Assembly: GCA_028710605.1 (NCBI GenBank)
Contig: JAQTTU010000001.1
Span: 434,001 to 498,000 of the forward strand
Origin: Sideroxydans sp.
Lineage (GTDB): Bacteria; Pseudomonadota; Gammaproteobacteria; Burkholderiales; Gallionellaceae
DNA length: 64,000 bases
Reading direction: 5' to 3'
Position 1 is the stretch's first letter; the number at the start of each line of letters is the position of its first letter. The position numbers and the translations under genes are program-made. Below the pieces are notes generated by a model that saw only the letters and a list, made by a program, of their open reading frames with translations, did not search any database and had not been told where the DNA came from. Positions 41,432 to 49,288 of this stretch are shown in pieces.

Positions 41432-42297
41432 AAAGACTCCTCGTCAGCGCGCTGTTAATCAAGGAACGCATCGCGTTCGCCACCGCGTTTTCGTTCGCGC
41501 TGCACGCCTTCGTGCTGTTCGGCATCACCTTCACCATGCCCGACGCGCGCAACCTCTTTACCAAACTGGAGCCGCTGGAAGTCACGCTGGTCAACAGCAA
41601 ATCGAAAAACAAACCGAACAAGGCCCACTCCTACGCGCAGCACAATCTGGACGGCGGCGGCAACACCGAAGAGGACAGACGCGCGGGAACGCCCTTCCCC
41701 GTGCTGGGCAACGACAGCCGCTTCAGCGCGGAACAAGCCACGCAGCGTGTGAAAGCACTGGAAGAAGAACAAAAGCGCCTGCTCACGCAAACCAAAAGCA
41801 ATTACCGCCTCGACCAGGACAAGAAAATTGCGAAGCCGACCGATAGCCAGCTCAGCGGCCAGGACCTGGTGGATAGCGCACTGGAAATCGCGCGCCTGGA
41901 AGCCGAGATCGCCAAAAATGTTTCGCTCTACGAAAAAATGCCCAAGCGCAAATTCCTGGGCGCGCGCACCGAGGAATATCGCTACGCCAGATATGAAGAT
42001 GACTTCCGCGCCAAAGTGGAACGCATAGGCACCCTGAATTATCCCGAAGCCGCGCGCCAGCAAAAACTCTACGGCAAGCTGCGCCTCACCGTGAGCATCC
42101 GTTCCGACGGCACCGTGGAAAAAGTTGAAATCGAACATTCCTCCGGGCAACGCATGCTCGATGCCGCCGCCATCCACATCGTCAAACTCGCCGCCCCCTA
42201 CGCCCCCTTCCCGCCCGACATCCGCAAGGAGGTGGACATCCTCAGCATCACCCGCACCTGGACATTTACCAGCAGCGACAAGCTGGAAAGCGAGTAG
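41428..42297 (+). CDS. TonB-type energy transducer
   Basis: 289 residues. N-terminal membrane helix (FATAFSFALHAFVLFGITF), a charged helical middle (residues 85-180), and the C-terminal TonB domain with LNYPEAARQQKLYGKLRLTV and VRIRSDG-type strand (SIRSDGTVEKVEIEHSSGQR). Carries proton-force energy from ExbBD or TolQR to outer-membrane receptors. Gene order rnb-tonB-aroE-mtgA is common in related bacteria; here a zinc group has entered before aroE. Confidence 0.85.
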   Translation: MKRLLVSALLIKERIAFATAFSFALHAFVLFGITFTMPDARNLFTKLEPLEVTLVNSKSKNKPNKAHSYAQHNLDGGGNTEEDRRAGTPFPVLGNDSRFSAEQATQRVKALEEEQKRLLTQTKSNYRLDQDKKIAKPTDSQLSGQDLVDSALEIARLEAEIAKNVSLYEKMPKRKFLGARTEEYRYARYEDDFRAKVERIGTLNYPEAARQQKLYGKLRLTVSIRSDGTVEKVEIEHSSGQRMLDAAAIHIVKLAAPYAPFPPDIRKEVDILSITRTWTFTSSDKLESE

Positions 42298-42350
42298 CGG
42301 TTTTTACCCGTTTTTCAAGCACCTTCTTGCCCGCAAGGCAGTAAATTCGG

Positions 42351-42406
42351 GCATCTCCATCAAGCGCAAGGCGTAGAACGCCTATTGACGGGCGTTCCCG
42401 TGAAGT
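42351..42406. repeat. Dispersed intergenic repeat, copy 1 of 3
   Basis: CGGGCATCTCCATCAAGCGCA, a variable part, then CGCCTATTGACGGGCGTTC. Relatives at 54779 and 60352. Confidence 0.75.
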
Positions 42407-42455
42407 TGGGCAATTGAAATACATCATTTCAGCCTGTGAACTATCTTGCGCTAGA

Positions 42456-42767
42456 ATGCCGCGCATGTTGCGCTCCGCCTTCCTGAAATCGCTGCTCGTT
42501 CTCGCTCTGCTGTTCGCCCAGCAAGGGGCGATGACGCACGCCATCGCGCACACGCTGGAAGAACTGACGCAAGACCAGTCGCAGCCGAACGACAAGCATT
42601 GCGAGCTGTGCGCGGTCTATGCGCAGATCGGCAGCGCGATCGGAAGCAGCCTCGTGCATTTCGATTTCGCTTCAACCTTTGAAGAAAAACTTTCCAGCCA
42701 GCCCGTTTCATTCCGCTCCTTCGCGTTCACCGCTTTCGCGGCACGCGCGCCGCCTTTCTCCGTTTAA
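42456..42767 (+). CDS. Small exported or membrane protein at the head of the zinc group
   Basis: 103 residues. N-terminal hydrophobic helix (LLVLALLFAQQGAMTHAIAH), then QPNDKHCELCAVYAQIGSAI with His and two Cys that could bind metal. No clear ribosome site; an ATG three codons later is an alternative. A GAAAT-N5-ATTTC palindrome lies 40 bases upstream and could be a weak Zur-like site, though it is shorter than known Zur boxes. Similar small proteins occur before zinc uptake genes; function unknown. Confidence 0.6.
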   Translation: MPRMLRSAFLKSLLVLALLFAQQGAMTHAIAHTLEELTQDQSQPNDKHCELCAVYAQIGSAIGSSLVHFDFASTFEEKLSSQPVSFRSFAFTAFAARAPPFSV

Positions 42768-42783
42768 ACCTAAATACCAAAAT

Positions 42784-42928
42784 TCAAGCCACAGAGTTCA
42801 CAGAGAACACAGAGAAAGAAACAGTTTCTCTTCGTTCAGCTGGCTCATTCGGGGTGTAAGTCACAATTTTGTGACAACCGTTTGTTTCTCCTCTGTGGCC
42901 TCTGTGTTCTCTGTGGCTAATTTAGTTT
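42784..42928. repeat. Long inverted repeat with CACAGAG words
   Basis: Left arm GCCACAGAGTTCACAGAG and AACACAGAGAAAGAAAC; right arm GTTTCTCCTCTGTGGCC and TCTGTGTTCTCTGTGGC. Each arm is built of three CACAGAG words about 9-10 bases apart. Confidence 0.85.
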
Positions 42929-42942
42929 TTTGTGGAGTAACC

Positions 42943-44145
42943 ATGTTAAAAAAAATCTGCCTTCGCGCGGCCATCGTCGCGCTGTGCGGCCATGCCGCGC
43001 TGGCTCAAGCTGGCAACGACAACGCTTTCAACCCCGCTTTCTCGCTCATCCTCTCCGGCACTTACGCCGGCTTGCAGCGCGACCCCGCCATCCCCGCCAC
43101 CGGCTTCGCCATGAACCCCAATCCGGGACACGAACAAGGCTTCAATCTGGGCGAATCGGAAATGGGCATCGCGTCCAACATCGACCCCGAGTTTCGCGGC
43201 GTGGCCACGCTCGCGCTGGCTTCCGCCGGGGGCATCAGCGTGGAGAACGCCTTCGTGCAAACCACCGCGCTGGGCGACGGGCTCAACCTCAAATTCGGCC
43301 GCTATTTTTCCGGTCTGGGTTATCTCAACGAGCAGCACGCGCACGCCTGGGATTTCGTCGATCAGCCGCTGGTGTACGCCGTGTTGTGGGACAACCAGTT
43401 GGGTGAGGACGGCGTGCAACTGAAGTGGCTCGCGCCCACCGACCTGTTCGTCGAGGTGGGCGGCGAGATGGGCAAAGGTCGCGGTTTCCCCGGCACCGAC
43501 CGCGCCAAGAACGGCAACGGTGCGGCGGTGCTGTTCGCGCATGTCGGCGACGACATCGGCGTTGAGCACAGCTGGCGCGCCGGTGTTTCGCTGCACCGCA
43601 CGCGCGCGGCCAACCGTCCCAGCGATAACGTGCCGGATTTATTGAACACAGCAGGCGGCGTGAGCAACAGTTTCAGCGGCGACAGCCAAACCGGCGGGCT
43701 GGACTTCGTGTGGAAATATTCGCCCAACGGCAATTTCCGCGAGCGCTATCTGAAGGTGCAAAGCGAATATTTCCGGCGCAAGGAAAACGGTTCGCTGACT
43801 TACGACACGGCGGGCGCGAACACCACCGACAGCTACTCCGTCACGCAGAGCGGCTGGTATGTGCAAAGCGTGTATCAGTTCATGCCGACCTGGCGCACGG
43901 GTATTCGCTACGACCGTCTTGATCCCGGTGTCGCCACGGTGGGCGCGCTGAACGCGGGCAACGTCATCGGCAATTACGCGTTCAATCCCTCGCGCGTCAC
44001 GTGGATGGCGGATTACAGCCCCAGCGAGTTTTCGCGCATCCGCCTGCAACTGGCGCACGACAACTCGCGCCAGGGACTGCCGGACAACCAAATGTTCGTG
44101 CAATACATCATGAGCCTGGGCGCACACGGCGCGCACCAGTATTAA
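42943..44145 (+). CDS. Outer-membrane beta-barrel protein of the zinc group
   Basis: 400 residues from ATG 42943 (TGGAG 6-10 bases upstream). Signal peptide (AAIVALCGHAALAQA) followed by alternating strands typical of a porin (LNLKFGRYFSGLGYLNEQHA, LRIRLQLAHDNSRQG) and a C-terminal aromatic residue (HGAHQY), as required for BAM insertion. It precedes a zinc-binding protein gene, so it is probably a zinc-regulated outer-membrane channel; substrate is inference. Confidence 0.8.
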   Translation: MLKKICLRAAIVALCGHAALAQAGNDNAFNPAFSLILSGTYAGLQRDPAIPATGFAMNPNPGHEQGFNLGESEMGIASNIDPEFRGVATLALASAGGISVENAFVQTTALGDGLNLKFGRYFSGLGYLNEQHAHAWDFVDQPLVYAVLWDNQLGEDGVQLKWLAPTDLFVEVGGEMGKGRGFPGTDRAKNGNGAAVLFAHVGDDIGVEHSWRAGVSLHRTRAANRPSDNVPDLLNTAGGVSNSFSGDSQTGGLDFVWKYSPNGNFRERYLKVQSEYFRRKENGSLTYDTAGANTTDSYSVTQSGWYVQSVYQFMPTWRTGIRYDRLDPGVATVGALNAGNVIGNYAFNPSRVTWMADYSPSEFSRIRLQLAHDNSRQGLPDNQMFVQYIMSLGAHGAHQY

Positions 44146-44154
44146 AACAACAAC

Positions 44155-44271
44155 CGTCATTCCGGCGCAGGCCGGAATCCAGTTATTCAAACAATTCCCG
44201 CAACGCGGGACAACGCCAAAAGGCATATTGAATAAAACCGCTGGATTCCGGCCTGCGCCGGAATGACGAAA
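44155..44271. repeat. Inverted repeat of the CCGGAATCCAG type
   Basis: CGTCATTCCGGCGCAGGCC plus GGAATCCAG, and inverted CTGGATTCC plus GGCCTGCGCCGGAATGACG, around a 60-base centre. A dispersed repeat type seen in several proteobacterial genomes. Confidence 0.8.
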
Positions 44272-44287
44272 CTGAAAGGGCTATGCC

Positions 44288-45187
44288 ATGAATAAAATTC
44301 TCTCTGTAATTACTTTGCTGCTACTCAGCACTTCTGCCCACGCCGCGCTCAACGTGTTCGCCTGCGAACCGGAATGGGCGGCGCTCACGCAGCAATTGGC
44401 GGGCGACAAAGCCAGCATTTACACCGCCACCGGCGCGCTGCAAGACCCGCATCAGGTGCAGGCGCGTCCCAGCCTGATCGCCAAGGCGCGCAGCGCGCAA
44501 TTGCTGGTGTGCACCGGCGCGGAGCTGGAGGTCGGCTGGATGCCGGTGGTGTTACGCGAATCCGCCAACAGCAAAATCCAACCCGGCAACCCCGGGCATT
44601 TTGAAGCGGCGCAATACGTCACCATGCTGGAAGTGCCGACCAGATTGGACCGCGCCGATGGCGATGTGCATGCGGCGGGCAATCCGCACATCCAGACCGA
44701 TGCGCGCAATTTTCTGCCGGTGGCGCAAGCGCTCAGCCAGCGCCTGATCCAACTCGATCCGGCCAACACCGCTTATTACCAACAACAGCTTGCGACGTTC
44801 AACCAGCAGTGGCGCGCGGCGATTGCGAAATGGGAAAAACAGGCCGCACCGCTGAAAGGCATTCCCGTCATCGTGCAGCATAGAGGCTTCCCCTATCTCA
44901 ACAACTGGCTGGGCTTGCACCAAGTCGCCGAACTCGAACCCAAGCCCGGCATGGAACCCAGCGCGGCGTATTTGGGCAAGGTGCTGAACGATTTGCAGCA
45001 ACATCCGGCACGCATGGTATTGCGCGCGGCGTATCAGGATGGACGGCCTTCGGAATGGATCGCGGAACGCGCAAAGGTCGCCGCCGTGGTCGTGCCGTTC
45101 ACCGTGGGCGGCACGCCGCAATCGAACGATTTGTTTGCGCTGTTTGACGACACGATTGCACGGCTGCTGGCTGCACTAAATCACTAA
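44288..45187 (+). CDS. znuA: Zinc ABC transporter substrate-binding protein
   Basis: 299 residues. Signal peptide (VITLLLLSTSAHA) and cluster 9 (ZnuA/TroA) fold: LNVFACEPEWAALTQQLAGD, DPHQVQARPSLIAKARSAQL with a ligand His, NPHIQTDARNFLPVAQALSQ with another, and VIVQHRGFPYLNNWLG with a third. The His-rich loop seen in many ZnuA proteins is absent. A permease follows, but no ATP-binding gene is in the cluster. Confidence 0.88.
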   Translation: MNKILSVITLLLLSTSAHAALNVFACEPEWAALTQQLAGDKASIYTATGALQDPHQVQARPSLIAKARSAQLLVCTGAELEVGWMPVVLRESANSKIQPGNPGHFEAAQYVTMLEVPTRLDRADGDVHAAGNPHIQTDARNFLPVAQALSQRLIQLDPANTAYYQQQLATFNQQWRAAIAKWEKQAAPLKGIPVIVQHRGFPYLNNWLGLHQVAELEPKPGMEPSAAYLGKVLNDLQQHPARMVLRAAYQDGRPSEWIAERAKVAAVVVPFTVGGTPQSNDLFALFDDTIARLLAALNH

Positions 45188-45198
45188 CAACCTTTCCC

Positions 45199-45317
45199 GC
45201 AGATTACGCAGATTAAACAGATTAAAACCAATTCACATACCGCTCACCTCAAACGCAAATCATTGTTTGGTTTACTTGGGTTTAATCTGCGTGAATCTGC
45301 GTAATCTGCGGGCAAAA
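45199..45317. repeat. Long inverted repeat with GCAGATTA words
   Basis: Left arm CCCGCAGATTACGCAGATTA then AACAGATTAAAA; right arm TTTAATCTGCGTGAATCTGC then GTAATCTGCGGGC. Same build as the repeat at 47750. Confidence 0.85.
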
Positions 45318-45333
45318 AAGGATTTTAAAAACC

Positions 45334-46110
45334 ATGAACCCCATCGAACTCACCATCCTCCTCCCCGCCTTCCTCGCCGGTTTGCTGGTGCTCGCCACGC
45401 ACATTCCGCTGGGCATGAAAGTGCTGCAACGCGGGGTGATTTTCGCCGACCTCGCGGTGGCGCAGATCGCCGGTCTCGGCGTGGTCATCGCGGGCTTGCT
45501 CGATCTCACCGACAAGCCGCTGCTGGTGCAACTGGTTGCCGCCATCAGCGCGCTGTGCGGCGCGGCGTTGCTGGCCTGGATTGAACGGCGCGTGCCCGAG
45601 GTCAAGGAAGCCTGCATCGGCCTGACCTTTGTGCTCGCCGCCAGCCTCGGCATTTTGCTGATGAGCCGCGATGTGCACGCGGGCGAACACTTGAAGGATA
45701 TGCTGGTCGGGCAAATTCTTTGGGTGAATGTCGAACAGTTGATCGTCACCGCCATTCTCACCGCCGCCCTGCTCGCGCTGTGGCATTGGACCAAACTGAA
45801 AAACAGCAACCTCGGCTTCTACGGCCTGTTCGCGCTGGCCGTCACCGCCTCGGTGCAACTGGTCGGCATCTATCTGGTGTTCGCCAGCCTGATCGTGCCC
45901 GCGCTCGCCACTTACCGCGTCAAACAGCGCCGCATGGCTATTGCGTTTGCCATCGGTGTTTTAGGATATGCGCTCGGCTTGTTGCTATCGGCCTGGTTCG
46001 ATTTGCCCAGCGGCGCGACCGTGGTGTGGGCGATGGCTGCCGCAGGGCTGCTGACTGCGTTAATGAAGCGCGCACGGCTAATCCCCTCCCCCTTGCAGGG
46101 GGAGGGCTAG
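45334..46110 (+). CDS. Metal ABC transporter permease (ABC-3 family)
   Basis: 258 residues with seven or eight membrane helices. ABC-3 signatures: GVIFADLAVAQIAGLGVVIA (residues 32-51) and LVGIYLVFASLIVPALATYR near residue 180. Pairs with the preceding ZnuA-like protein; the ATPase must be encoded elsewhere. The last residues (IPSPLQGEG) come from a dispersed repeat that supplies the stop codon, so the natural C-terminus has been replaced or extended. Confidence 0.9.
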   Translation: MNPIELTILLPAFLAGLLVLATHIPLGMKVLQRGVIFADLAVAQIAGLGVVIAGLLDLTDKPLLVQLVAAISALCGAALLAWIERRVPEVKEACIGLTFVLAASLGILLMSRDVHAGEHLKDMLVGQILWVNVEQLIVTAILTAALLALWHWTKLKNSNLGFYGLFALAVTASVQLVGIYLVFASLIVPALATYRVKQRRMAIAFAIGVLGYALGLLLSAWFDLPSGATVVWAMAAAGLLTALMKRARLIPSPLQGEG

Positions 46111-46186
46111 GGTAGGGGTAGAAACGTTAGCGTTTAGCAACTCTACCCCCATCCCAACCTTCCCCCTGCAAGGGGGAAGGAGCCGA
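46082..46186. repeat. Inverted repeat CCCCTTGCAGGGGGAGG type
   Basis: CCTCCCCCTTGCAGGGGGAGG with GGGTAGGGGTAG, and inverted CTACCCCCATCCC with CCCCCTGCAAGGGGGAAGG. The left part overlaps the permease stop. Confidence 0.75.
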
Positions 46187-46234
46187 CTGGCAAATACTTT
46201 ACAATGCGCGCACTAATTTTCATGCGCATCGAAC

Positions 46235-47041
46235 ATGACCGACAAATACGCCGTGATCGGCAACCCCGTATCGCACAGCAAGTCGCCGCTGATCCATTCC
46301 CTGTTCGCGCAGCAGACCGGGCAGGACATGAGTTACGAGGCCATTGAAGCGCCGCTGGACGGCTTCGCGGCGACCATCGAACGGCTGCGCGCGGAAGGCT
46401 ACAAAGGCTGCAACGTGACCGTGCCGTTCAAGTTCGAGGCCTACCAGTTATGCACCCGCCTCGGCGACCGCGCGCGCGATGCCAAGGCGGCCAACACGCT
46501 GATTTTCCGCGACGGCGAAATCCTCGGCGCGAACACCGACGGCGCGGGCTTGCTGGCCGACATCGAAAAAAATCTGGGTTTCAAACTGATGTGGAAAGAC
46601 GCGCTGCTGCTCGGCGCGGGCGGTGCGGCGGCAGGCGTGTTGTGGCCGTTGTTCAACGCCGGAGTCGGCATCGTCATCGCCAACCGCACCATCGAAAAAG
46701 CGCAGTTGCTGGCGGACGAATTCAAAGGGTCGGGCACGGTGTACGCGCGGCGCTACGACGAACTGGCGGGCAAACAATTCGATCTGGTTATCAACGCGAC
46801 TTCCAGCGGGCTGAAAGACGAATTGCCGCCGTTGCCTGACGGGATTTTCAAACCCGGCGCGCTGGCCTACGACATGATGTACGGTCGCGAAACGCCGTTC
46901 CTGCGCTATGCCAGAGAACAAGGTGCGACGGCCATCTCCGACGGATTGGGCATGCTGGTGGAACAGGCCGCAGAAGCGTTCTACCTGTGGCGCAACGTGC
47001 GCCCCGACACAAAACCCGTGCTGGAAAAGTTGCGCGCATGA
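46235..47041 (+). CDS. aroE: Shikimate dehydrogenase
   Basis: 268 residues. NADP-dependent reduction of 3-dehydroshikimate. Substrate site YAVIGNPVSHSKSPLIHSLF (residues 5-24), catalytic Lys in CNVTVPFKFEAY, NTDGAGLLADI, nucleotide fold LLLGAGGAAAGVLW and ANRTIEKA, then DMMYGRETPFL. Normal length. Stop overlaps mtgA start. Confidence 0.98.
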   Translation: MTDKYAVIGNPVSHSKSPLIHSLFAQQTGQDMSYEAIEAPLDGFAATIERLRAEGYKGCNVTVPFKFEAYQLCTRLGDRARDAKAANTLIFRDGEILGANTDGAGLLADIEKNLGFKLMWKDALLLGAGGAAAGVLWPLFNAGVGIVIANRTIEKAQLLADEFKGSGTVYARRYDELAGKQFDLVINATSSGLKDELPPLPDGIFKPGALAYDMMYGRETPFLRYAREQGATAISDGLGMLVEQAAEAFYLWRNVRPDTKPVLEKLRA

Positions 47042-47733
47042 AGCTGCCCAAGAGCCTATTCTGGCGCATCACTCTGGCGCTGGCAGCACTGCTGGTGCTG
47101 TACCAGTTGTGGCTGTTCGCCCACATCTGCTGGTGGATCAAATTCAACCCTTCCAGCAGCGCGTTCATGGATGATCGTCTCGAAGTGATGCAGGACAAAA
47201 ATCCGAATGCCGAGCTGAAACACCAGTGGGTTTCGTACTCCAAAATTTCCAACAACCTGAAGCGCGCGCTGATCGTTTCCGAAGACGCGAAGTTCGTCGA
47301 TCACGAAGGTTTCGATTGGGAAGGCATCGCCAAGGCTTACGAGAAAAACAAAAAGAAAGGCAAGATCGTCGCGGGCGGTTCCACCATCAGCCAGCAACTG
47401 GCGAAAAATTTATTCCTCTCCACCAAACGCACGCCGTGGCGCAAGGGCGAAGAAGTGCTGATCACGCTGATGCTGGAAGCGGTGATGGACAAGCAACGCA
47501 TCTTCGAGATTTATCTGAACGTGATCGAATGGGGCAACGGCGTGTTCGGCGCGGAAGCGGCGGCAAGACATTACTTCGGCGTGAGCGCCGCAAAACTCAG
47601 CCCGGAGCAGGCCGCCAAACTCGCCGCCATGGTGCCCAACCCGCGCTACTACGACAAACACCGCGAAGCGCGCGGCATGCTGTCCAAGACCTTGGTCATC
47701 CTCGACCGCATGCCGGATGCGGAGATTCCGTAA
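47038..47733 (+). CDS. mtgA: Monofunctional peptidoglycan transglycosylase
   Basis: 231 residues. One membrane helix (ITLALAALLVLYQLWLFAHI), then GT51 domain with catalytic Glu in IVSEDAKFVDHEGFDWEGI and motif GGSTISQQLAKNLFLSTKRT, plus EIYLNVIEWGNGVFGAEAAA. Polymerises lipid II. Overlaps aroE by ATGA, an arrangement usual in related bacteria. Confidence 0.97.
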   Translation: MKLPKSLFWRITLALAALLVLYQLWLFAHICWWIKFNPSSSAFMDDRLEVMQDKNPNAELKHQWVSYSKISNNLKRALIVSEDAKFVDHEGFDWEGIAKAYEKNKKKGKIVAGGSTISQQLAKNLFLSTKRTPWRKGEEVLITLMLEAVMDKQRIFEIYLNVIEWGNGVFGAEAAARHYFGVSAAKLSPEQAAKLAAMVPNPRYYDKHREARGMLSKTLVILDRMPDAEIP

Positions 47734-47749
47734 AACTGAAAAACCTTTG

Positions 47750-47846
47750 CCCGCAGATTACACAGATTAACCCGGATTAAAAACCACACCGAACTTCGCG
47801 GCGAATCAGGTGTTAATCTTTTTAATCTGTGTAATCTGCGGGCAAA
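47750..47846. repeat. Long inverted repeat with GCAGATTACACAGATTA words
   Basis: Left arm CCCGCAGATTACACAGATTA; right arm TTTAATCTGTGTAATCTGC and GGGC. It lies between convergent mtgA and corA and could act as a two-way transcription stop. Confidence 0.85.
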
Positions 47847-47858
47847 GGCTTTTAACAC

Positions 47859-49196
47859 TCAATCCTGCAACCGGCTCGGATTTAGTCTCTCGCGCTGCTC
47901 GAAGAAGCGCAGCAGCAGGTAAGTCACCCACGCCACGACACCCAGCGCCAAGGTGAACAGCGAGTAGGAAATCGGCCACGGGATGCCCTGCGTCATCATC
48001 GAAAATTCCGACATGCCGCCGATTCCCGCCAGCACGTTGAGCGGCATGAACACCACGCTCAACACGGTCAAGCGCTTCAAGTTTTTATTCTGGTTGTTGT
48101 TGATGAAACCGACCGTGGCATCCATCAGGAAGTTGATCTTGTCGAAGATGAAGGCGGTGTGTCCGTCGAGCGAGTCGATGTCGCGCAGGATCTGCTGCGC
48201 ATCTTCCAGCTGCTGCTTGGTCAAAAATTTGCTGCGCATCAGGAACGACACGGCGCGCCGCGTATCCAGCACGTTGCGGCGGATCAAACCGTTCAGGTCT
48301 TCTTCGTGGGCAATCGCGGTCAGCGTGCTGTCCGCATGTTCGCCGACCTTGTCGTTGTTGAGCACTTGCTTGCTCACCTCGCGCAGCCCCTGGTAAACAT
48401 CTTCCAGCGCATCGGCGGAATATTCGGCATCCGCCGCGTACAGATCGAGCAGCACGTCTTTGGAATCGAGCACGTAGTTGGGCTGGGTGAGCGCGCGCAG
48501 GCGCTGCAAACGGAATATCGGCAATTCGACTTTGCGTATCGAAAACAGCGTGTCCTGAAACAGCACAAAGGCCACCGTCACACTGCGCGACACATCTTCT
48601 TTGTCGAGCAGAAAGTCGGAGCGCAAATGCACCGCACTGTTGTCTTCGACGTAGAAACGCGCGCTCGATTCCAAGTCGTTCAACTTGTCCGGGTCGGGCA
48701 GTTCCAGGCCGAAGATGGCTCCCACCCACAGCCGTTCCTCGAACGACGGATTCACCATGTCGATCCAGATCGGCTTGAACTTGATCAAATCGTCGCGGGT
48801 GCTGATGGCGATCTCGCGCAGGCGGCCTTCGTGCAGCTCGAACGCCTTGATGCTGGATTTCTCGTTCTGGTATTCGCGCTTGCCCAGCGCCTGAATCAGC
48901 GAGATCGGCACATCCTGCAGGATATGCTCCTTGCGCTCATCGTTGATCTGATCCCACACGAACAACTGGTCTTCCGGCTCCAGCTCTTCCAGAATTTGCG
49001 AGACCTCGATCGAGGAAATCTGGTTGAGTATCTGCTGCATTTTTGCCAGATTCTGCTTGCGCACCAGCGTCTCCACCAGGTCGCGGCGGGGGATGTCCTG
49101 CTTGTGGACAAAATCCTCGACGAGCCGGTGCTTTTTAATTAGATTAAGCACTGTCTGCTGGCTGGTTTGATGTTCGATATCCGAGTCGAGTGTCAT
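47859..49196 (-). CDS. corA: CorA-family divalent cation transporter
   Basis: 445 residues, with a large cytoplasmic N-terminal domain and two C-terminal membrane helices (VLSVVFMPLNVLAGIGG and a final helix near 420). The pore motif, normally YGMN, reads IGGMSEFSMMTQGIP, so Asn is Ser. The N-terminal part (residues 1-130) is longer than in standard CorA and starts with a helical segment similar in style to the MgtE N-domain. Divergent from mgtE across 92 bases. Function as Mg or other divalent channel is likely; the pore change is notable. Confidence 0.85.
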   Translation of the reverse strand: MTLDSDIEHQTSQQTVLNLIKKHRLVEDFVHKQDIPRRDLVETLVRKQNLAKMQQILNQISSIEVSQILEELEPEDQLFVWDQINDERKEHILQDVPISLIQALGKREYQNEKSSIKAFELHEGRLREIAISTRDDLIKFKPIWIDMVNPSFEERLWVGAIFGLELPDPDKLNDLESSARFYVEDNSAVHLRSDFLLDKEDVSRSVTVAFVLFQDTLFSIRKVELPIFRLQRLRALTQPNYVLDSKDVLLDLYAADAEYSADALEDVYQGLREVSKQVLNNDKVGEHADSTLTAIAHEEDLNGLIRRNVLDTRRAVSFLMRSKFLTKQQLEDAQQILRDIDSLDGHTAFIFDKINFLMDATVGFINNNQNKNLKRLTVLSVVFMPLNVLAGIGGMSEFSMMTQGIPWPISYSLFTLALGVVAWVTYLLLRFFEQRERLNPSRLQD

Positions 49197-49288
49197 GAGA
49201 ATGCTGCCCCGTGGAAATGCAAAAAGTGGCGGAATTATAAGTTATCCTCCCGCGTTGTCCGTCAGTTATCTATCGCCAATTTTCAGGA

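Noticed and set aside
49197-49288. Mg riboswitch before mgtE or corA
   Set aside because: The divergent spacer is only 92 bases, too short for the known M-box fold, and no conserved core was seen.
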